Shown piece after piece: positions 8,249 to 16,891 of a stretch of DNA of 57,704 nt. The translations under genes were made by a program, and so were the position numbers. The stretch's first letter is position 1. Each line of letters opens with the position of its first letter. Source of the stretch: Gemmatimonadota bacterium (GTDB lineage Bacteria; Gemmatimonadota; Gemmatimonadetes; Gemmatimonadales; Gemmatimonadaceae); NCBI GenBank assembly GCA_947462095.1, contig CANHNQ010000004.1, positions 1 through 57,704 of the forward strand, in the 5' to 3' direction. Below the pieces are notes generated by a model. It was not told the origin of the DNA. It saw only the letters and a list, made by a program, of their open reading frames with translations, and did no database searches.

Positions 8249-9571
8249 ATGATCGGCTTCGCGATTCCCTGGGTCTTCGGCATCGCCGTGGCGGCGGCGC
8301 TGGCGATCACCGCGCTGCACTTGTTGTCCGTGCGACAGCCGCGGACGCTCCTGTTGCCGACGGCGCGCTTCATCCCGGAGCGCACCGCACGCGCCGTGTC
8401 ACGGCAGGCGAAGCCAAACGATGTGGCGTTGCTGCTGCTGCGCGTGATCGCACTGCTGGCGGCCGGGGCGGCACTGGCCGGCGCGCGTTGCGGTACGCGC
8501 GGCGCGGGGGTGTCGTCGATCATCGTGATCGACCGCACGCTGCGGGCGGATTCGTCGACGCTGGTGTCGCGCGTCGCGGCTGCGACGTCTGGGGGGGACC
8601 TGACGAATCCGTTGCCGCCGACGGTGCTGTGGGTGCACGGGGTATCGGACGATCCGGGGGTGGCGATCGCCGCCGGCATCCGCGAATCGGCGCGCCAGGC
8701 GCAAGGGAATGCATCGTTGGTGCAGCTGTCCCTCACCGTGGTCATGCCGGACGTCGTGCGGTCGCGCCGCGGCTGGGACGCTTGGCGCAGTCAGTGGCCC
8801 GCGCGCATCCGGTTGGTGCCTGCGGGGCGCGCGGTGTCGGACACGACTGCGACGGCGGCAATGGCGGCCAGAACCGTTCGCGTGCTGCGTGCCGACATGT
8901 CACCGGGAATGGATGCGGTCGATGCGGCATTCGCGTCGCGCGGCGCCCGTGCGCCACAGGCCGATGCGCCGGACGTGATCGTGCATCGCGCGAACACGGC
9001 TGAGCGCACTTCTGGGGAAAATGGCGCCCGTGTGACGGTATTCTGGCCCGTAAGTGGCGTGCCGATCGGCTGGCGTACGGCGCCGGGACTGGACTCCGTG
9101 GATGCCGTCGTCGCCGAGGGGCTGGCGCTGGTGGCGCCGTGGGTGCGTACGGCGCTGCCCCCCGAGACGTCGGACAGCCTGCGGGCAATCGCCTGGTGGA
9201 GCGATGGGGTCGTGGCGGCGGTGGAGCGGACGCGTGGCGTATCGTGCGTGCGTGAGGTCGCAATCGCCGTGGCCGAGCGGAGCGATCTGTTGCTATCGGC
9301 GTCGGCGGATGGCCTGTTTCGCGCACTGCGGGCCCCGTGCGGTGGGCGTGCCGTGCCGGCGCCGCGCGAGCCGCTGGGCACGGCGGGGGGCGTATCGGGC
9401 GTCCCAGCCGCGGGTGCGTATGCCGAGGCCAGCCGGTTCCGTGCGCTCGGTGCGACCGCACGACGCAAACAGCCGGCATGGCTGGCTGCGGTGCTGCTGG
9501 CACTCGCCGCCGTGGCGCTGCTGGCCGAGCAGGTCGTACGGCGCGGCTTCACGGGGCGGGCCGCGTCATGA
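8249..9571 (+). CDS. BatA-like membrane protein
   Basis: 440 residues. Two N-terminal membrane helices (residues about 3-27 and 58-79) flank a short loop with RQPRTLLLPTARFIPER, the hallmark of the BatA N-terminal domain. A long periplasmic or cytoplasmic middle part of low conservation follows, and a third membrane helix is near the C-terminus (WLAAVLLALAAVALLAEQ). In the middle, LSLTVVMPDVVRSRRGWDAW suggests a residual alpha/beta domain, but I do not see an intact metal-binding DxSxS. The ATG lies 19 bp after the DUF58 stop; its TGA overlaps the next ATG (ATGA). It probably anchors the MoxR-DUF58 machinery in the inner membrane. Confidence 0.85.
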   Translation: MIGFAIPWVFGIAVAAALAITALHLLSVRQPRTLLLPTARFIPERTARAVSRQAKPNDVALLLLRVIALLAAGAALAGARCGTRGAGVSSIIVIDRTLRADSSTLVSRVAAATSGGDLTNPLPPTVLWVHGVSDDPGVAIAAGIRESARQAQGNASLVQLSLTVVMPDVVRSRRGWDAWRSQWPARIRLVPAGRAVSDTTATAAMAARTVRVLRADMSPGMDAVDAAFASRGARAPQADAPDVIVHRANTAERTSGENGARVTVFWPVSGVPIGWRTAPGLDSVDAVVAEGLALVAPWVRTALPPETSDSLRAIAWWSDGVVAAVERTRGVSCVREVAIAVAERSDLLLSASADGLFRALRAPCGGRAVPAPREPLGTAGGVSGVPAAGAYAEASRFRALGATARRKQPAWLAAVLLALAAVALLAEQVVRRGFTGRAAS

Positions 9572-11754
9572 GCGATACGACCTTCCTTCCCACGGTGGCG
9601 GGGGTCCGCCGGGCACTCACTCGATTGGTGTACGTGCGGGCCACCCTCCTCGCCTGCGGCATCGCCCTGTCGGCGTGGATCGTGGTCGATGGTGTCGGGC
9701 TGGCACGAGGCGACGGGCCGATCGTTGCCGCGCGCGGCACCGGCATGGTCGTGGCGATCGCGCTCGTCGCGACGCTGCTGGTGAGCTGGGTGCTGGCCGC
9801 GAATCATGCGCGCCGCATCACCGACATTCGCGCGGCGCTGTGGATCGAAGAGCGCGCGTCCGCCGTACCGACGGCGAGCTTCGCGCTGGTCACCCTGGTC
9901 GAGGCGTTGGTCGGGCTCCGGACGTCGCCTGACGAGGCCTCGGCGAACACGGCGGCGCGCGCCACGGCCGAGAGTCCGCTGCTGCAGGCCTCGGCGCGCG
10001 CAGTGCTCGCGCAGACCGATGTGCCGCACGCGCTGCGGCGTTCGGCCCGGCATCAGCTGCTCGGCCCGACGCTCTTCGTGGCTGGCGCCCTGGTGGTGCT
10101 GTTGATCGGTGCGCTGGTGCGCCGCAGCGCGGCGGGAGGCACGGGGGGCGCGGGCTTTCGCGCCGTGACCGGCGATTCTGCGCTGGCGCCGCCTGCTCCG
10201 CCCCTCGGGGCGTGGCAGGTGCGTGTCGAAGCACCGGCCTACATGCGTCGTGCGCCGCAGCAGTTGGGCGATGTGCAGCACGTGGCGGCGGTGAGCGGCA
10301 GCACGGTGCAGTTGCGCGGTACGGGCCCGATGCCCGAGCACGTGATCGCGCGCCTCGTGGGTGACGCCGCCGATACGCTCGCGCGTGCGCGCCGCGAGCG
10401 GGTCGTGATGCCCACCACGGAAGGGAACGGGTGGCTGGTGCGAACGGTGGCGACCGACGGACCGGTCACACTGCGGCTCGACCGAGGCGGTCGCGCGCGA
10501 TTGCTGGTGATCGAGGGGCGTGCCGATTCCATTCCGGCGGTGTCGTTGCTGCAGCCGGCACGCGACAGCGTGTTCCGTACGGCCGAGGGTTCGGTGCCAT
10601 TGGCGGCGTCCGTGCGCGATGACATCGGTCTGGCGCAGGCGCGCTTCGAACTCATCGTCAGTTCAGGCGAAGGCGAGCGGTTCACGGCGCGTACGGTGCC
10701 GCTGGGCGCGCGCACGTTCGCGGGAGACCGGACGGGCACGATCCGCGCCACGGTAGACCTCGCCGCGCTCAATCTCGTGTCCGGGGACATCGTGCATGTC
10801 CGCGCCATCGCGCGGGATGCGCATCCGGCCGCGAGCCGCGAGTACGGCAGCAGTGAGACGCGTTCGTTCCGGATTGCGCGGGCCGCCGAGTACGACTCGG
10901 TGGCGGTCGAGCCTGCGCCGCCGCCCGAGGTCGACAAGTCGCTGCTCAGCCAGCGCATGCTGCTGATGCTCACCGAGAAGCTCGAGAAGCAACGGGCGTC
11001 GCTGGCGCGCACGGCGCTGTTGAGCGAATCGATCAAGCTGGCGCGCGATCAGGGGCGATTGCGACAGGCCGTTGGCGACGTGGTGTTCCAGCGATTGAGC
11101 GGCGACGCGAGCGGTGAACACGCGCATACCGCGGGCGATGGGCACGATCACGGTGTGGAGCAGCAGCAGGGGAAGCTCGCGCTGTCGGGCGGTAACGCCG
11201 GTGGTGTGCTGGAGGAGGGTGACGATTCGCCGGTGATCGCGATCAACCAGCCGCTGCTGGAAGCGTACAACGCCATGTGGGACGCGGGGCGTGCCCTCGA
11301 GCAGGGTGATCCCCGCGCGGCGATTCCGCACATGCGGCTGGCGCTGGCGGCCATCGAACGGGCCCGGTCGGCGGAACGGCTTTATTTGCGCGGCAAGCCG
11401 CCCACGGTGATTATCGACATCGCGAAGGTGCGTCTGGCGGGTAAGGACACGGGGGCAACGAATCTGCGGCGCGCGCGCGAGGCGCTGCCGCCGCGTGAGG
11501 CGCGCCGGGCCGCGCGGCTCGTGGTCGCCGCGCAGTTGGTGACGCGCGATGTGTCGGCTGCCCGTGATTCGCTGGCCGTTCTGCGCGTGGAGGCTCTCAG
11601 CGATTCACCGGCGTTTGCCGCGGCCGTCGGTGCCGCGCTTGACGCGCTTGGCCGCGGCGGCGATGCGACCGATGCCTTCGTGCGCGCGCGTCGCGTGCTG
11701 GGTGGCGTTGTTCGTACCGAGGCCGGTGCCTGGTCACGGGGCGTGCCGCGATGA
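9568..11754 (+). CDS. DUF4175-like large membrane protein with His-rich segment
   Basis: 728 residues. Two or three N-terminal membrane helices (LLACGIALSAWIVVDGV; GTGMVVAIALVATLLVSWVLA; GPTLFVAGALVVLLIGALV) are followed by a large extracytoplasmic part with beta-sandwich-like strands (WQVRVEAPAYMRRAPQQLGDV, VSLLQPARDSVFRTAEGSVPLAASVRDDIGLAQARFEL) and a helical C-terminal third with coiled-coil character (MLLMLTEKLEKQRASLARTALLSES). Around residues 515-530 there is a His-rich stretch (GEHAHTAGDGHDHG) that could bind a metal ion. Gene order and topology match the DUF4175-like proteins next to BatA genes in other phyla. Both ends overlap the neighbours by 4 bp. Confidence 0.8.
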   Translation: MSDTTFLPTVAGVRRALTRLVYVRATLLACGIALSAWIVVDGVGLARGDGPIVAARGTGMVVAIALVATLLVSWVLAANHARRITDIRAALWIEERASAVPTASFALVTLVEALVGLRTSPDEASANTAARATAESPLLQASARAVLAQTDVPHALRRSARHQLLGPTLFVAGALVVLLIGALVRRSAAGGTGGAGFRAVTGDSALAPPAPPLGAWQVRVEAPAYMRRAPQQLGDVQHVAAVSGSTVQLRGTGPMPEHVIARLVGDAADTLARARRERVVMPTTEGNGWLVRTVATDGPVTLRLDRGGRARLLVIEGRADSIPAVSLLQPARDSVFRTAEGSVPLAASVRDDIGLAQARFELIVSSGEGERFTARTVPLGARTFAGDRTGTIRATVDLAALNLVSGDIVHVRAIARDAHPAASREYGSSETRSFRIARAAEYDSVAVEPAPPPEVDKSLLSQRMLLMLTEKLEKQRASLARTALLSESIKLARDQGRLRQAVGDVVFQRLSGDASGEHAHTAGDGHDHGVEQQQGKLALSGGNAGGVLEEGDDSPVIAINQPLLEAYNAMWDAGRALEQGDPRAAIPHMRLALAAIERARSAERLYLRGKPPTVIIDIAKVRLAGKDTGATNLRRAREALPPREARRAARLVVAAQLVTRDVSAARDSLAVLRVEALSDSPAFAAAVGAALDALGRGGDATDAFVRARRVLGGVVRTEAGAWSRGVPR

Positions 11755-12380
11755 GCGACACGCCCGCGATGGAACCGTTCGTGTTCGCGACGGCCCAGTA
11801 CGAGTCAGGGGACTGGGACTCCGCCCCGATGCTGCCGGCCAACGTGATCGATTCGATCGCCCGCTACACGTCGCTGCCGGTGCGCCCGCAGGGGGTCACG
11901 GTGCCCTTGTCGTCAGAAGCCGTGTATGCGTACCCGCTGCTCTTCCTCACCGGGCATTTGCCGGTCCGCTTCACCACGCGTGAGGCCGACGTGCTGCGCA
12001 CCTATCTCGCGCGCGGCGGGCTGCTGTTCGTGGACGATCACAACCACGATGTGGACGGTGCCTTTCACAAGACGGTGCGCGAGGAGATCCGTCGCGTGGC
12101 CGGGCCATTGGTGCCGCTGCCGAATACGCACGAGCTGTATCGGAGCTTCTTCGTGTTCGAGAACGGGCCGCCGACCACCTCGCACGAAATGAACGGGTGG
12201 GGCGACAATCTCGTGCACGAGCAGCTCGATGCCGTGGTGCGCAACGGCCGGATCGCCGTGCTGTACAGCAGCAAGGATTACAGCTCGGAGTGGAGCTTCC
12301 ATCCCGACAACAAGCGGTTCCTGTCCATCGACAACACGAAGTTTGCCGTGAATCTGGTCGTTTACGCGTTGACCCGATGA
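11751..12380 (+). CDS. DUF4159 domain protein
   Basis: 209 residues, soluble as encoded (no signal seen). The text FVFATAQYESGDWDSAP, then VYAYPLLFLTGH, FVDDHNHDVDGAFHKTVREEI and WGDNLVHEQ..SEWSFHPDN is the DUF4159 pattern, a class-I glutamine-amidotransferase-like fold that lacks an obvious catalytic cysteine. Such proteins are standard members of MoxR-Bat-type operons in Planctomycetes, Gemmatimonadota and related phyla, but their activity is unknown. Both junctions are 4-bp overlaps, so stoichiometric translation with its neighbours is likely. Confidence 0.9.
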   Translation: MSDTPAMEPFVFATAQYESGDWDSAPMLPANVIDSIARYTSLPVRPQGVTVPLSSEAVYAYPLLFLTGHLPVRFTTREADVLRTYLARGGLLFVDDHNHDVDGAFHKTVREEIRRVAGPLVPLPNTHELYRSFFVFENGPPTTSHEMNGWGDNLVHEQLDAVVRNGRIAVLYSSKDYSSEWSFHPDNKRFLSIDNTKFAVNLVVYALTR

Positions 12381-13804
12381 TGGCGCCTGCACCGAACCCC
12401 GGGCGCTTGCTGCTCGAGCGCGCGCTGCGCACGGTGGCGTGGCTCGCGCTGGCGGCGGCGCTGTACGTCGCGCTGGCACCATCCGGGGTGCCGGGTGGTG
12501 GGGGCGCCGTGCGGCGGTGGTCGGCGGCCGACGTGGCCGACAGTACCGCGACGGTGCTCACCAACGCGTTGGTGCGTGACATCGTGGCGGCGGCCGGCGA
12601 CACGCAGCCGCCGCCCGTGACCGTGGTGTTGCCGGCGGTGCCCGGCGCGCGCGCGCGGGCGTTGCTGGGCACCGCCGATGGTGCCGCTCTCACGGTGCGC
12701 TGGATCGATCGCACGCGGGCCGCCGGGCTCGCGCTGTCGGCGACGGCCGTGGCGGGGCCCTCTGGTGCGGTCGACGTCCGCGTTGCGGGGGGCGCGGTGG
12801 GGGCTACGGCGGGCGCCGGTGTGTTGCCGCTCGTGGCGCGGGACGCCGGTGGCACGCTCGATTCCCTCGTGAACACGCGTCGCGTGGGGTGGCGACTGGC
12901 CAGTGTGTCGCCGCCGCTGCGGGCGTCGGTGGGGGCGTCGGAGGCCCGCGTGTCGGTGCGCGTGCCCACGTTTACACGACGGGTGATGCTGATGGCGCAA
13001 CCGGGCTGGGACGCGAAGTTCGTGGCCGCGGCGCTCGAGGAAGCGGGGTGGCAGGTGGACGGCAGTCTGCGCGTGTCGCCGCGCGCGGCGGTCACGCTGG
13101 GCGCGCCGGCGCGTCTCGACACGGCGCGCTACGCCGTGGTGGTCCTGCTGGACAGCATGCCGGTCGACGCGGCGGCGATCAGTCGATTCGTGCAACAGGG
13201 TGGCGGGCTCGTACTCGGCGGTGATGCGTTGCGCATCCCAGCGCTGGCGGCGATCCGCCCCGCTCGCGTGCTGTCGGTGCGCGGCGCGGTGGCCGGCGCG
13301 TTGCTCAGCGAGACGCCGGCGCGCGGGCTCGAGGCGTGGGAGCTGGTGGCCAACCCCGGGGCGTCGGTGGTGCGGGGTGAGTCGTGGGCGCCGGGGCCCG
13401 CCAGACCGGTGCTGGTGGCGCAGCGCGTCGGTGCCGGACGCGTGGTGGCCAGCGCCTATCGCAACAGCTGGCACTGGCGCATGGAGGGCACCGACGATGG
13501 CGCCGCCCAACATCGGCGTTGGTGGGCCGACGTGCTGGCCCTGGCGGCCGGTGTGCCGGCGGCGGAGGCCGATGCCAAGGCCGACGCCTACCCCGGGGAT
13601 GCTGCGCCCTACGCCGACCTCGTGGCGCGCCTTGGCGGGGCGGTGCGTACCGACAGCGCCGCCCTGCCGCTCCGGGTGCGTGCGCGCCCGTCCCTCATCG
13701 ACGTCTTGGATCGACTGCGCGCGGCGCCCGGCCTACTGTTCATGGTGATTGCCGTGGCTCTGCTGGGCGAGTGGGCGTCCCGGCGTTTGCGCGGTCATCG
13801 ATAA
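12377..13804 (+). CDS. Membrane-anchored amidotransferase-like protein, last gene of the MoxR cluster
   Basis: 475 residues. An N-terminal membrane helix (about 15-34) is followed by an alpha/beta region with TRRVMLMAQPGWDAKFVAAALEEAGWQVD and FVQQGGGLVLGGDALR, which reads like the glutamine-amidotransferase-like domain of Bat-operon membrane proteins, and then by a second helix close to the C-terminus (LLFMVIAVALLGEW). No catalytic Cys-His pair was seen, so a structural or binding role is more likely than catalysis. It starts at the first ATG of ATGATG overlapping the DUF4159 stop. The next gene (histone-deacetylase-like) begins 24 bp after its stop and may be in the same transcript. Confidence 0.75.
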   Translation: MMAPAPNPGRLLLERALRTVAWLALAAALYVALAPSGVPGGGGAVRRWSAADVADSTATVLTNALVRDIVAAAGDTQPPPVTVVLPAVPGARARALLGTADGAALTVRWIDRTRAAGLALSATAVAGPSGAVDVRVAGGAVGATAGAGVLPLVARDAGGTLDSLVNTRRVGWRLASVSPPLRASVGASEARVSVRVPTFTRRVMLMAQPGWDAKFVAAALEEAGWQVDGSLRVSPRAAVTLGAPARLDTARYAVVVLLDSMPVDAAAISRFVQQGGGLVLGGDALRIPALAAIRPARVLSVRGAVAGALLSETPARGLEAWELVANPGASVVRGESWAPGPARPVLVAQRVGAGRVVASAYRNSWHWRMEGTDDGAAQHRRWWADVLALAAGVPAAEADAKADAYPGDAAPYADLVARLGGAVRTDSAALPLRVRARPSLIDVLDRLRAAPGLLFMVIAVALLGEWASRRLRGHR

Positions 13805-13828
13805 AACTCCCCCGTCCGGGTGCACGGT

Positions 13829-14761
13829 ATGAAGCAACAGGTGGCCTTTCTCTCGCACTCTGACTGCGGTCGGCACGACACGGGGTGGGATCACCCGGAG
13901 CATGTGGGGCGACTGCGCGCCATTCCGCGGGCGTTGCGCCACGATCAGCCGCTGTTCGAGGCGCTGCAGCACCACGAGGGGCGCCATGCCACCGACGACG
14001 AACTCGCGCTGGCGCACGACCGGGGCTACATCGCGACGGTGCGCGACATGGCGCAGTCCGGCGGGGGCCGGCTCGATCCCGACACGGTGGTGAGTGAGGG
14101 CTCGTGGGACGCGGCCGTTGCGGGCGTCGGCTGCGTGCTGGATGGCGTGGACATGGCCTTCGACGGGCGCGCGCCGCGCAGCTTCTCGGCGGTCCGTCCG
14201 CCGGGGCATCATGCGTTGCGCGACCGCGCGATGGGCTTCTGCCTATTCGGCAACGTGGCGATCGCGGCGCACTACGCGCTGGCCACGACGCGATGCGAGC
14301 GCGTGCTGATTGTGGATTGGGACGTGCACCACGGCAATGGCACCCAAGCGCTGGTGGAGCACGAGCCGCGCATCCACTTCGTGTCCATGCATCAGTGGCC
14401 CTGGTATCCCGGCACCGGCGCGGCCGACGACCGGGGACCGCACGGCACCGTGTGGAACGTGCCGATGGCCCCCTCGCTCCCGTCGTCGCAGTACGTGGAG
14501 GCGCTGTTGGGGGCCGTCGATGCCGCCGCCGACGGCTTCACCCCCGACCTGATCCTGTTGAGCGCCGGCTTCGACTGTCTCGAGGGGGACCCGCTGGGCG
14601 CGTTCACCCTCACGTTCGACGATATCGCGACCATGACCCGCGGGCTGGTGGATCGGGCGGAGCGCTGGTGCGGCGGTCGGCTGGTGAGCGCTCTGGAGGG
14701 GGGGTATGCCCCCGAGCCGGTTGCGCAGGCGGTGCTGGTGCATCTGGCGGCGCTGGCCTGA
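13829..14761 (+). CDS. Histone-deacetylase-family amidohydrolase
   Basis: 310 residues, zinc-dependent deacetylase fold (class II/AcuC-like group), cytoplasmic. The conserved sites are complete: HPEHVGRL at the N-terminus, RPPGHHA with the catalytic His pair, GFCLFGNVAIAA, the zinc motif DWDVHHGNGT, MHQWPWYPGTG, the second zinc Asp in SAGFD, and ALEGGY near the end. Bacterial members act on acetylated polyamines, acetoin-related or other small acetyl substrates, or on acetyl-lysine; which applies here is not visible. ATG 13829 is preferred to the GTG 9 bp upstream since MKQQVAFLSHSD begins the fold directly. Confidence 0.92.
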   Translation: MKQQVAFLSHSDCGRHDTGWDHPEHVGRLRAIPRALRHDQPLFEALQHHEGRHATDDELALAHDRGYIATVRDMAQSGGGRLDPDTVVSEGSWDAAVAGVGCVLDGVDMAFDGRAPRSFSAVRPPGHHALRDRAMGFCLFGNVAIAAHYALATTRCERVLIVDWDVHHGNGTQALVEHEPRIHFVSMHQWPWYPGTGAADDRGPHGTVWNVPMAPSLPSSQYVEALLGAVDAAADGFTPDLILLSAGFDCLEGDPLGAFTLTFDDIATMTRGLVDRAERWCGGRLVSALEGGYAPEPVAQAVLVHLAALA

Positions 14762-14767
14762 CGGCCG

Positions 14768-15817
14768 GTGAGCCACCATGATTCCCTCGTGACGATCACC
14801 GCACCCTTGGCGCGCCGCTCGCTCGACCAGCCGCCCGACACGCCGCCGCGCAGCATCTACCGGTCGCCGTCGGGCCAGGACGTCTTCGACGCCCATCCGC
14901 GTGCGCTGGCGCAGCAGCTGGCCGAGGGAGGCACGATGTGGGTCGACATCGACTCGAGCGTGCGCTCGCAGCATGCGATGCTGGAGCATGTGTTCCGATT
15001 CCACCCGCTCGCGGTGGAGGACACGCTGAATCCCAATTCCCGCGTCAAGCTCGAGGAGTACGAGGGGTTCCTGTTCGTGATCATTCGTGGTGTCGCGCTC
15101 GCGAGCGATACGGACGATCCCTACGATCTGGAAACGAAGGACCTGTACTGCTTCCTCGGGCCGCACTATCTCGTGACCGTGCACGCGGGGCCGATGGCGT
15201 CGATCGATCGCGTCTCGGAGCAGCTGCGCCGGTCGCCCGACCTGCTCGCCCGCGGCGTAGAGCGGGCGTTGCACTCGATCCTCGACGACACGATCGACAG
15301 CTTCTTCCCGATCCTGCAGCAGATCGACGAATTCATCGACGGACTTGAGGAGCGCGTGTTCGTCTCGTTCGACGAGACGGCGCTGCGTGATCTCTTTCAC
15401 GTGAAGCGACTGGTGCTGTCGTTGCGACGCTATCTGCAGCCCACCCGCGAAGTGATGAACGTGCTCACGAACCGGCCGAGTTCGCTGTTGACGACCGACG
15501 TGCAGCTGTACTTCCGGGACATCTACGATCACGTGCTGCGCATCAACGATGCCTTGGACACGTATCGCGACCTTCTCAGCAGCACGATGGACGCCTATCT
15601 CACGCAGGTGTCGAATCGACTGGGCTCGACGACCAAGGCACTGTCGGTCGTGGCCACGATGTCGCTGCCGTTCGTCGTGGTGAGCGGCATGTGGGGCATG
15701 AACTTCTCGCGCATCCCGCTGTCGGGGTGGCCGCACGGGTTCTGGGTGCTGCTGGTCGTTCAGCTCGGGTTGGGTGGCCTGCTACTTTTGTACCTCCGGC
15801 GCCGCCGGCTGCTCTGA
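14768..15817 (+). CDS. corA: CorA-family magnesium/divalent cation transporter
   Basis: 349 residues, inner membrane. A long N-terminal cytoplasmic alpha/beta funnel (WVDIDSS, HPLAVEDTLNPNSRVKLEEYEGFLFVI) leads into the stalk helix and two C-terminal membrane helices; the first ends in the selectivity motif GMN within GMWGMNF, and the tail is rich in Arg (LRRRRLL), as usual in CorA. GTG start, only 6 bp after the deacetylase stop. Later in the window an Mg-type P-ATPase (45173-47809) gives a second potential magnesium uptake route. Confidence 0.93.
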   Translation: MSHHDSLVTITAPLARRSLDQPPDTPPRSIYRSPSGQDVFDAHPRALAQQLAEGGTMWVDIDSSVRSQHAMLEHVFRFHPLAVEDTLNPNSRVKLEEYEGFLFVIIRGVALASDTDDPYDLETKDLYCFLGPHYLVTVHAGPMASIDRVSEQLRRSPDLLARGVERALHSILDDTIDSFFPILQQIDEFIDGLEERVFVSFDETALRDLFHVKRLVLSLRRYLQPTREVMNVLTNRPSSLLTTDVQLYFRDIYDHVLRINDALDTYRDLLSSTMDAYLTQVSNRLGSTTKALSVVATMSLPFVVVSGMWGMNFSRIPLSGWPHGFWVLLVVQLGLGGLLLLYLRRRRLL

Positions 15818-15865
15818 CGCGCCCGTCTGTCCGCCGCTCTCCCACACTCTTGCTGACTTCGCCAG

Positions 15866-16864
15866 ATGTTCTGCCCTGAATGCGGGACCTGGAACCGAGC
15901 GGCGGCAGCGCGCTGCACGCGCTGTGGCGTGCCGCTCCCGGCCGTCTCGGCGCCACCGATCGACATTCCCGACGAGGAGCTGCGCGAACTGCGCGTGGCC
16001 ACGGGCAATCGCTACACGGTGGTGAAGCGGCTGGGCAGCGGCGGGATGGCGCACGTGTATCTGGCCAGGCATGCCGTGTTGGGACGCCCGCTGGTGATCA
16101 AGGTGCTGCACCGGTCGCTGGTGCAGGAGCCCGAGATGCGCGAGCGCTTCCGGCGCGAAGCCGAAGCCGCCGCGCGTCTGATCCATCCGTTCATCTGTGC
16201 CATCGCCGACATGGGCACTGCGGGCGACATCGAATATCTCGCGATGCCGTACTACGCGGGTGGATCGCTGGCGGATCTGCTGTCGCGCCGGAAAACCATC
16301 TCGGCCAGTTCGGCGGCGTCGATTGCGGTGCAGGTGGCGTGCGCGCTCGACTATGCGCACCGGCACGGCGTGATTCATCGGGACATCAAACCCGACAACA
16401 TCCTGTTCGACGAAGACGGGAACGTGGCGCTCACCGACTTCGGCATCGCGACGGCGCGCTTTCACGGGCGCCTCACCGCCAACGGTCGCGCGATGGGGAC
16501 GCCGCATTACATGTCGCCCGAGCAGGCCATGGGCAAGTTGGTGGATGGGCGCAGCGACCTGTATGCGGTGGGGCTGCTGTTGTACGAAATGTTGCTGGGG
16601 CATCCGCCGTTCGACGGCGAAGACGCGTATGCCGTGGGGTATAAGCACGTGCATGAGGCGCCGTTGGCGCCCGATCAGGTGGACACGCGCATCCCCGCGG
16701 GATTGAGTGCGATTACGATGAAGTGTCTGGCCAAGCAATCCGTCGATCGGTACGATCGCGGCTTTGAACTGGCGGATGCGCTGATTGCGTTTCTGGGGCA
16801 GGCACCGGACGCCGACATGCGCGCGGCCCGCTCGTCCCGTCCGTCGGGGCTCACGCCCTTCTGA
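15866..16864 (+). CDS. Ser/Thr protein kinase with N-terminal zinc ribbon
   Basis: 332 residues. Residues 3-20 form a four-Cys zinc ribbon (CPEC...CTRC). The kinase domain starts near residue 49: glycine loop LGSGGMAHVYLA, ATP Lys79 in VIKVLH, catalytic loop HRDIKPDN (171-178), DFG (191-193), activation segment ending in MSPEQ, and the conserved LYAVGLLLYEMLLGHPPFDGED. It is the Hanks-type bacterial fold and appears active. There is no transmembrane segment and no extracellular sensor, so it is a soluble kinase, different from the PASTA type. A PP2C phosphatase lies 18 kb away (34877-36088), a possible but unproven counterpart. Confidence 0.93.
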   Translation: MFCPECGTWNRAAAARCTRCGVPLPAVSAPPIDIPDEELRELRVATGNRYTVVKRLGSGGMAHVYLARHAVLGRPLVIKVLHRSLVQEPEMRERFRREAEAAARLIHPFICAIADMGTAGDIEYLAMPYYAGGSLADLLSRRKTISASSAASIAVQVACALDYAHRHGVIHRDIKPDNILFDEDGNVALTDFGIATARFHGRLTANGRAMGTPHYMSPEQAMGKLVDGRSDLYAVGLLLYEMLLGHPPFDGEDAYAVGYKHVHEAPLAPDQVDTRIPAGLSAITMKCLAKQSVDRYDRGFELADALIAFLGQAPDADMRAARSSRPSGLTPF

Positions 16865-16891
16865 CTCACCACCACCGAGACCGCCGGTCCC

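Noticed and set aside
13829-14761. Recent gain of a eukaryotic histone deacetylase
   Set aside because: Bacterial deacetylase-like amidohydrolases of this size and pattern are common; base composition matches the neighbours.
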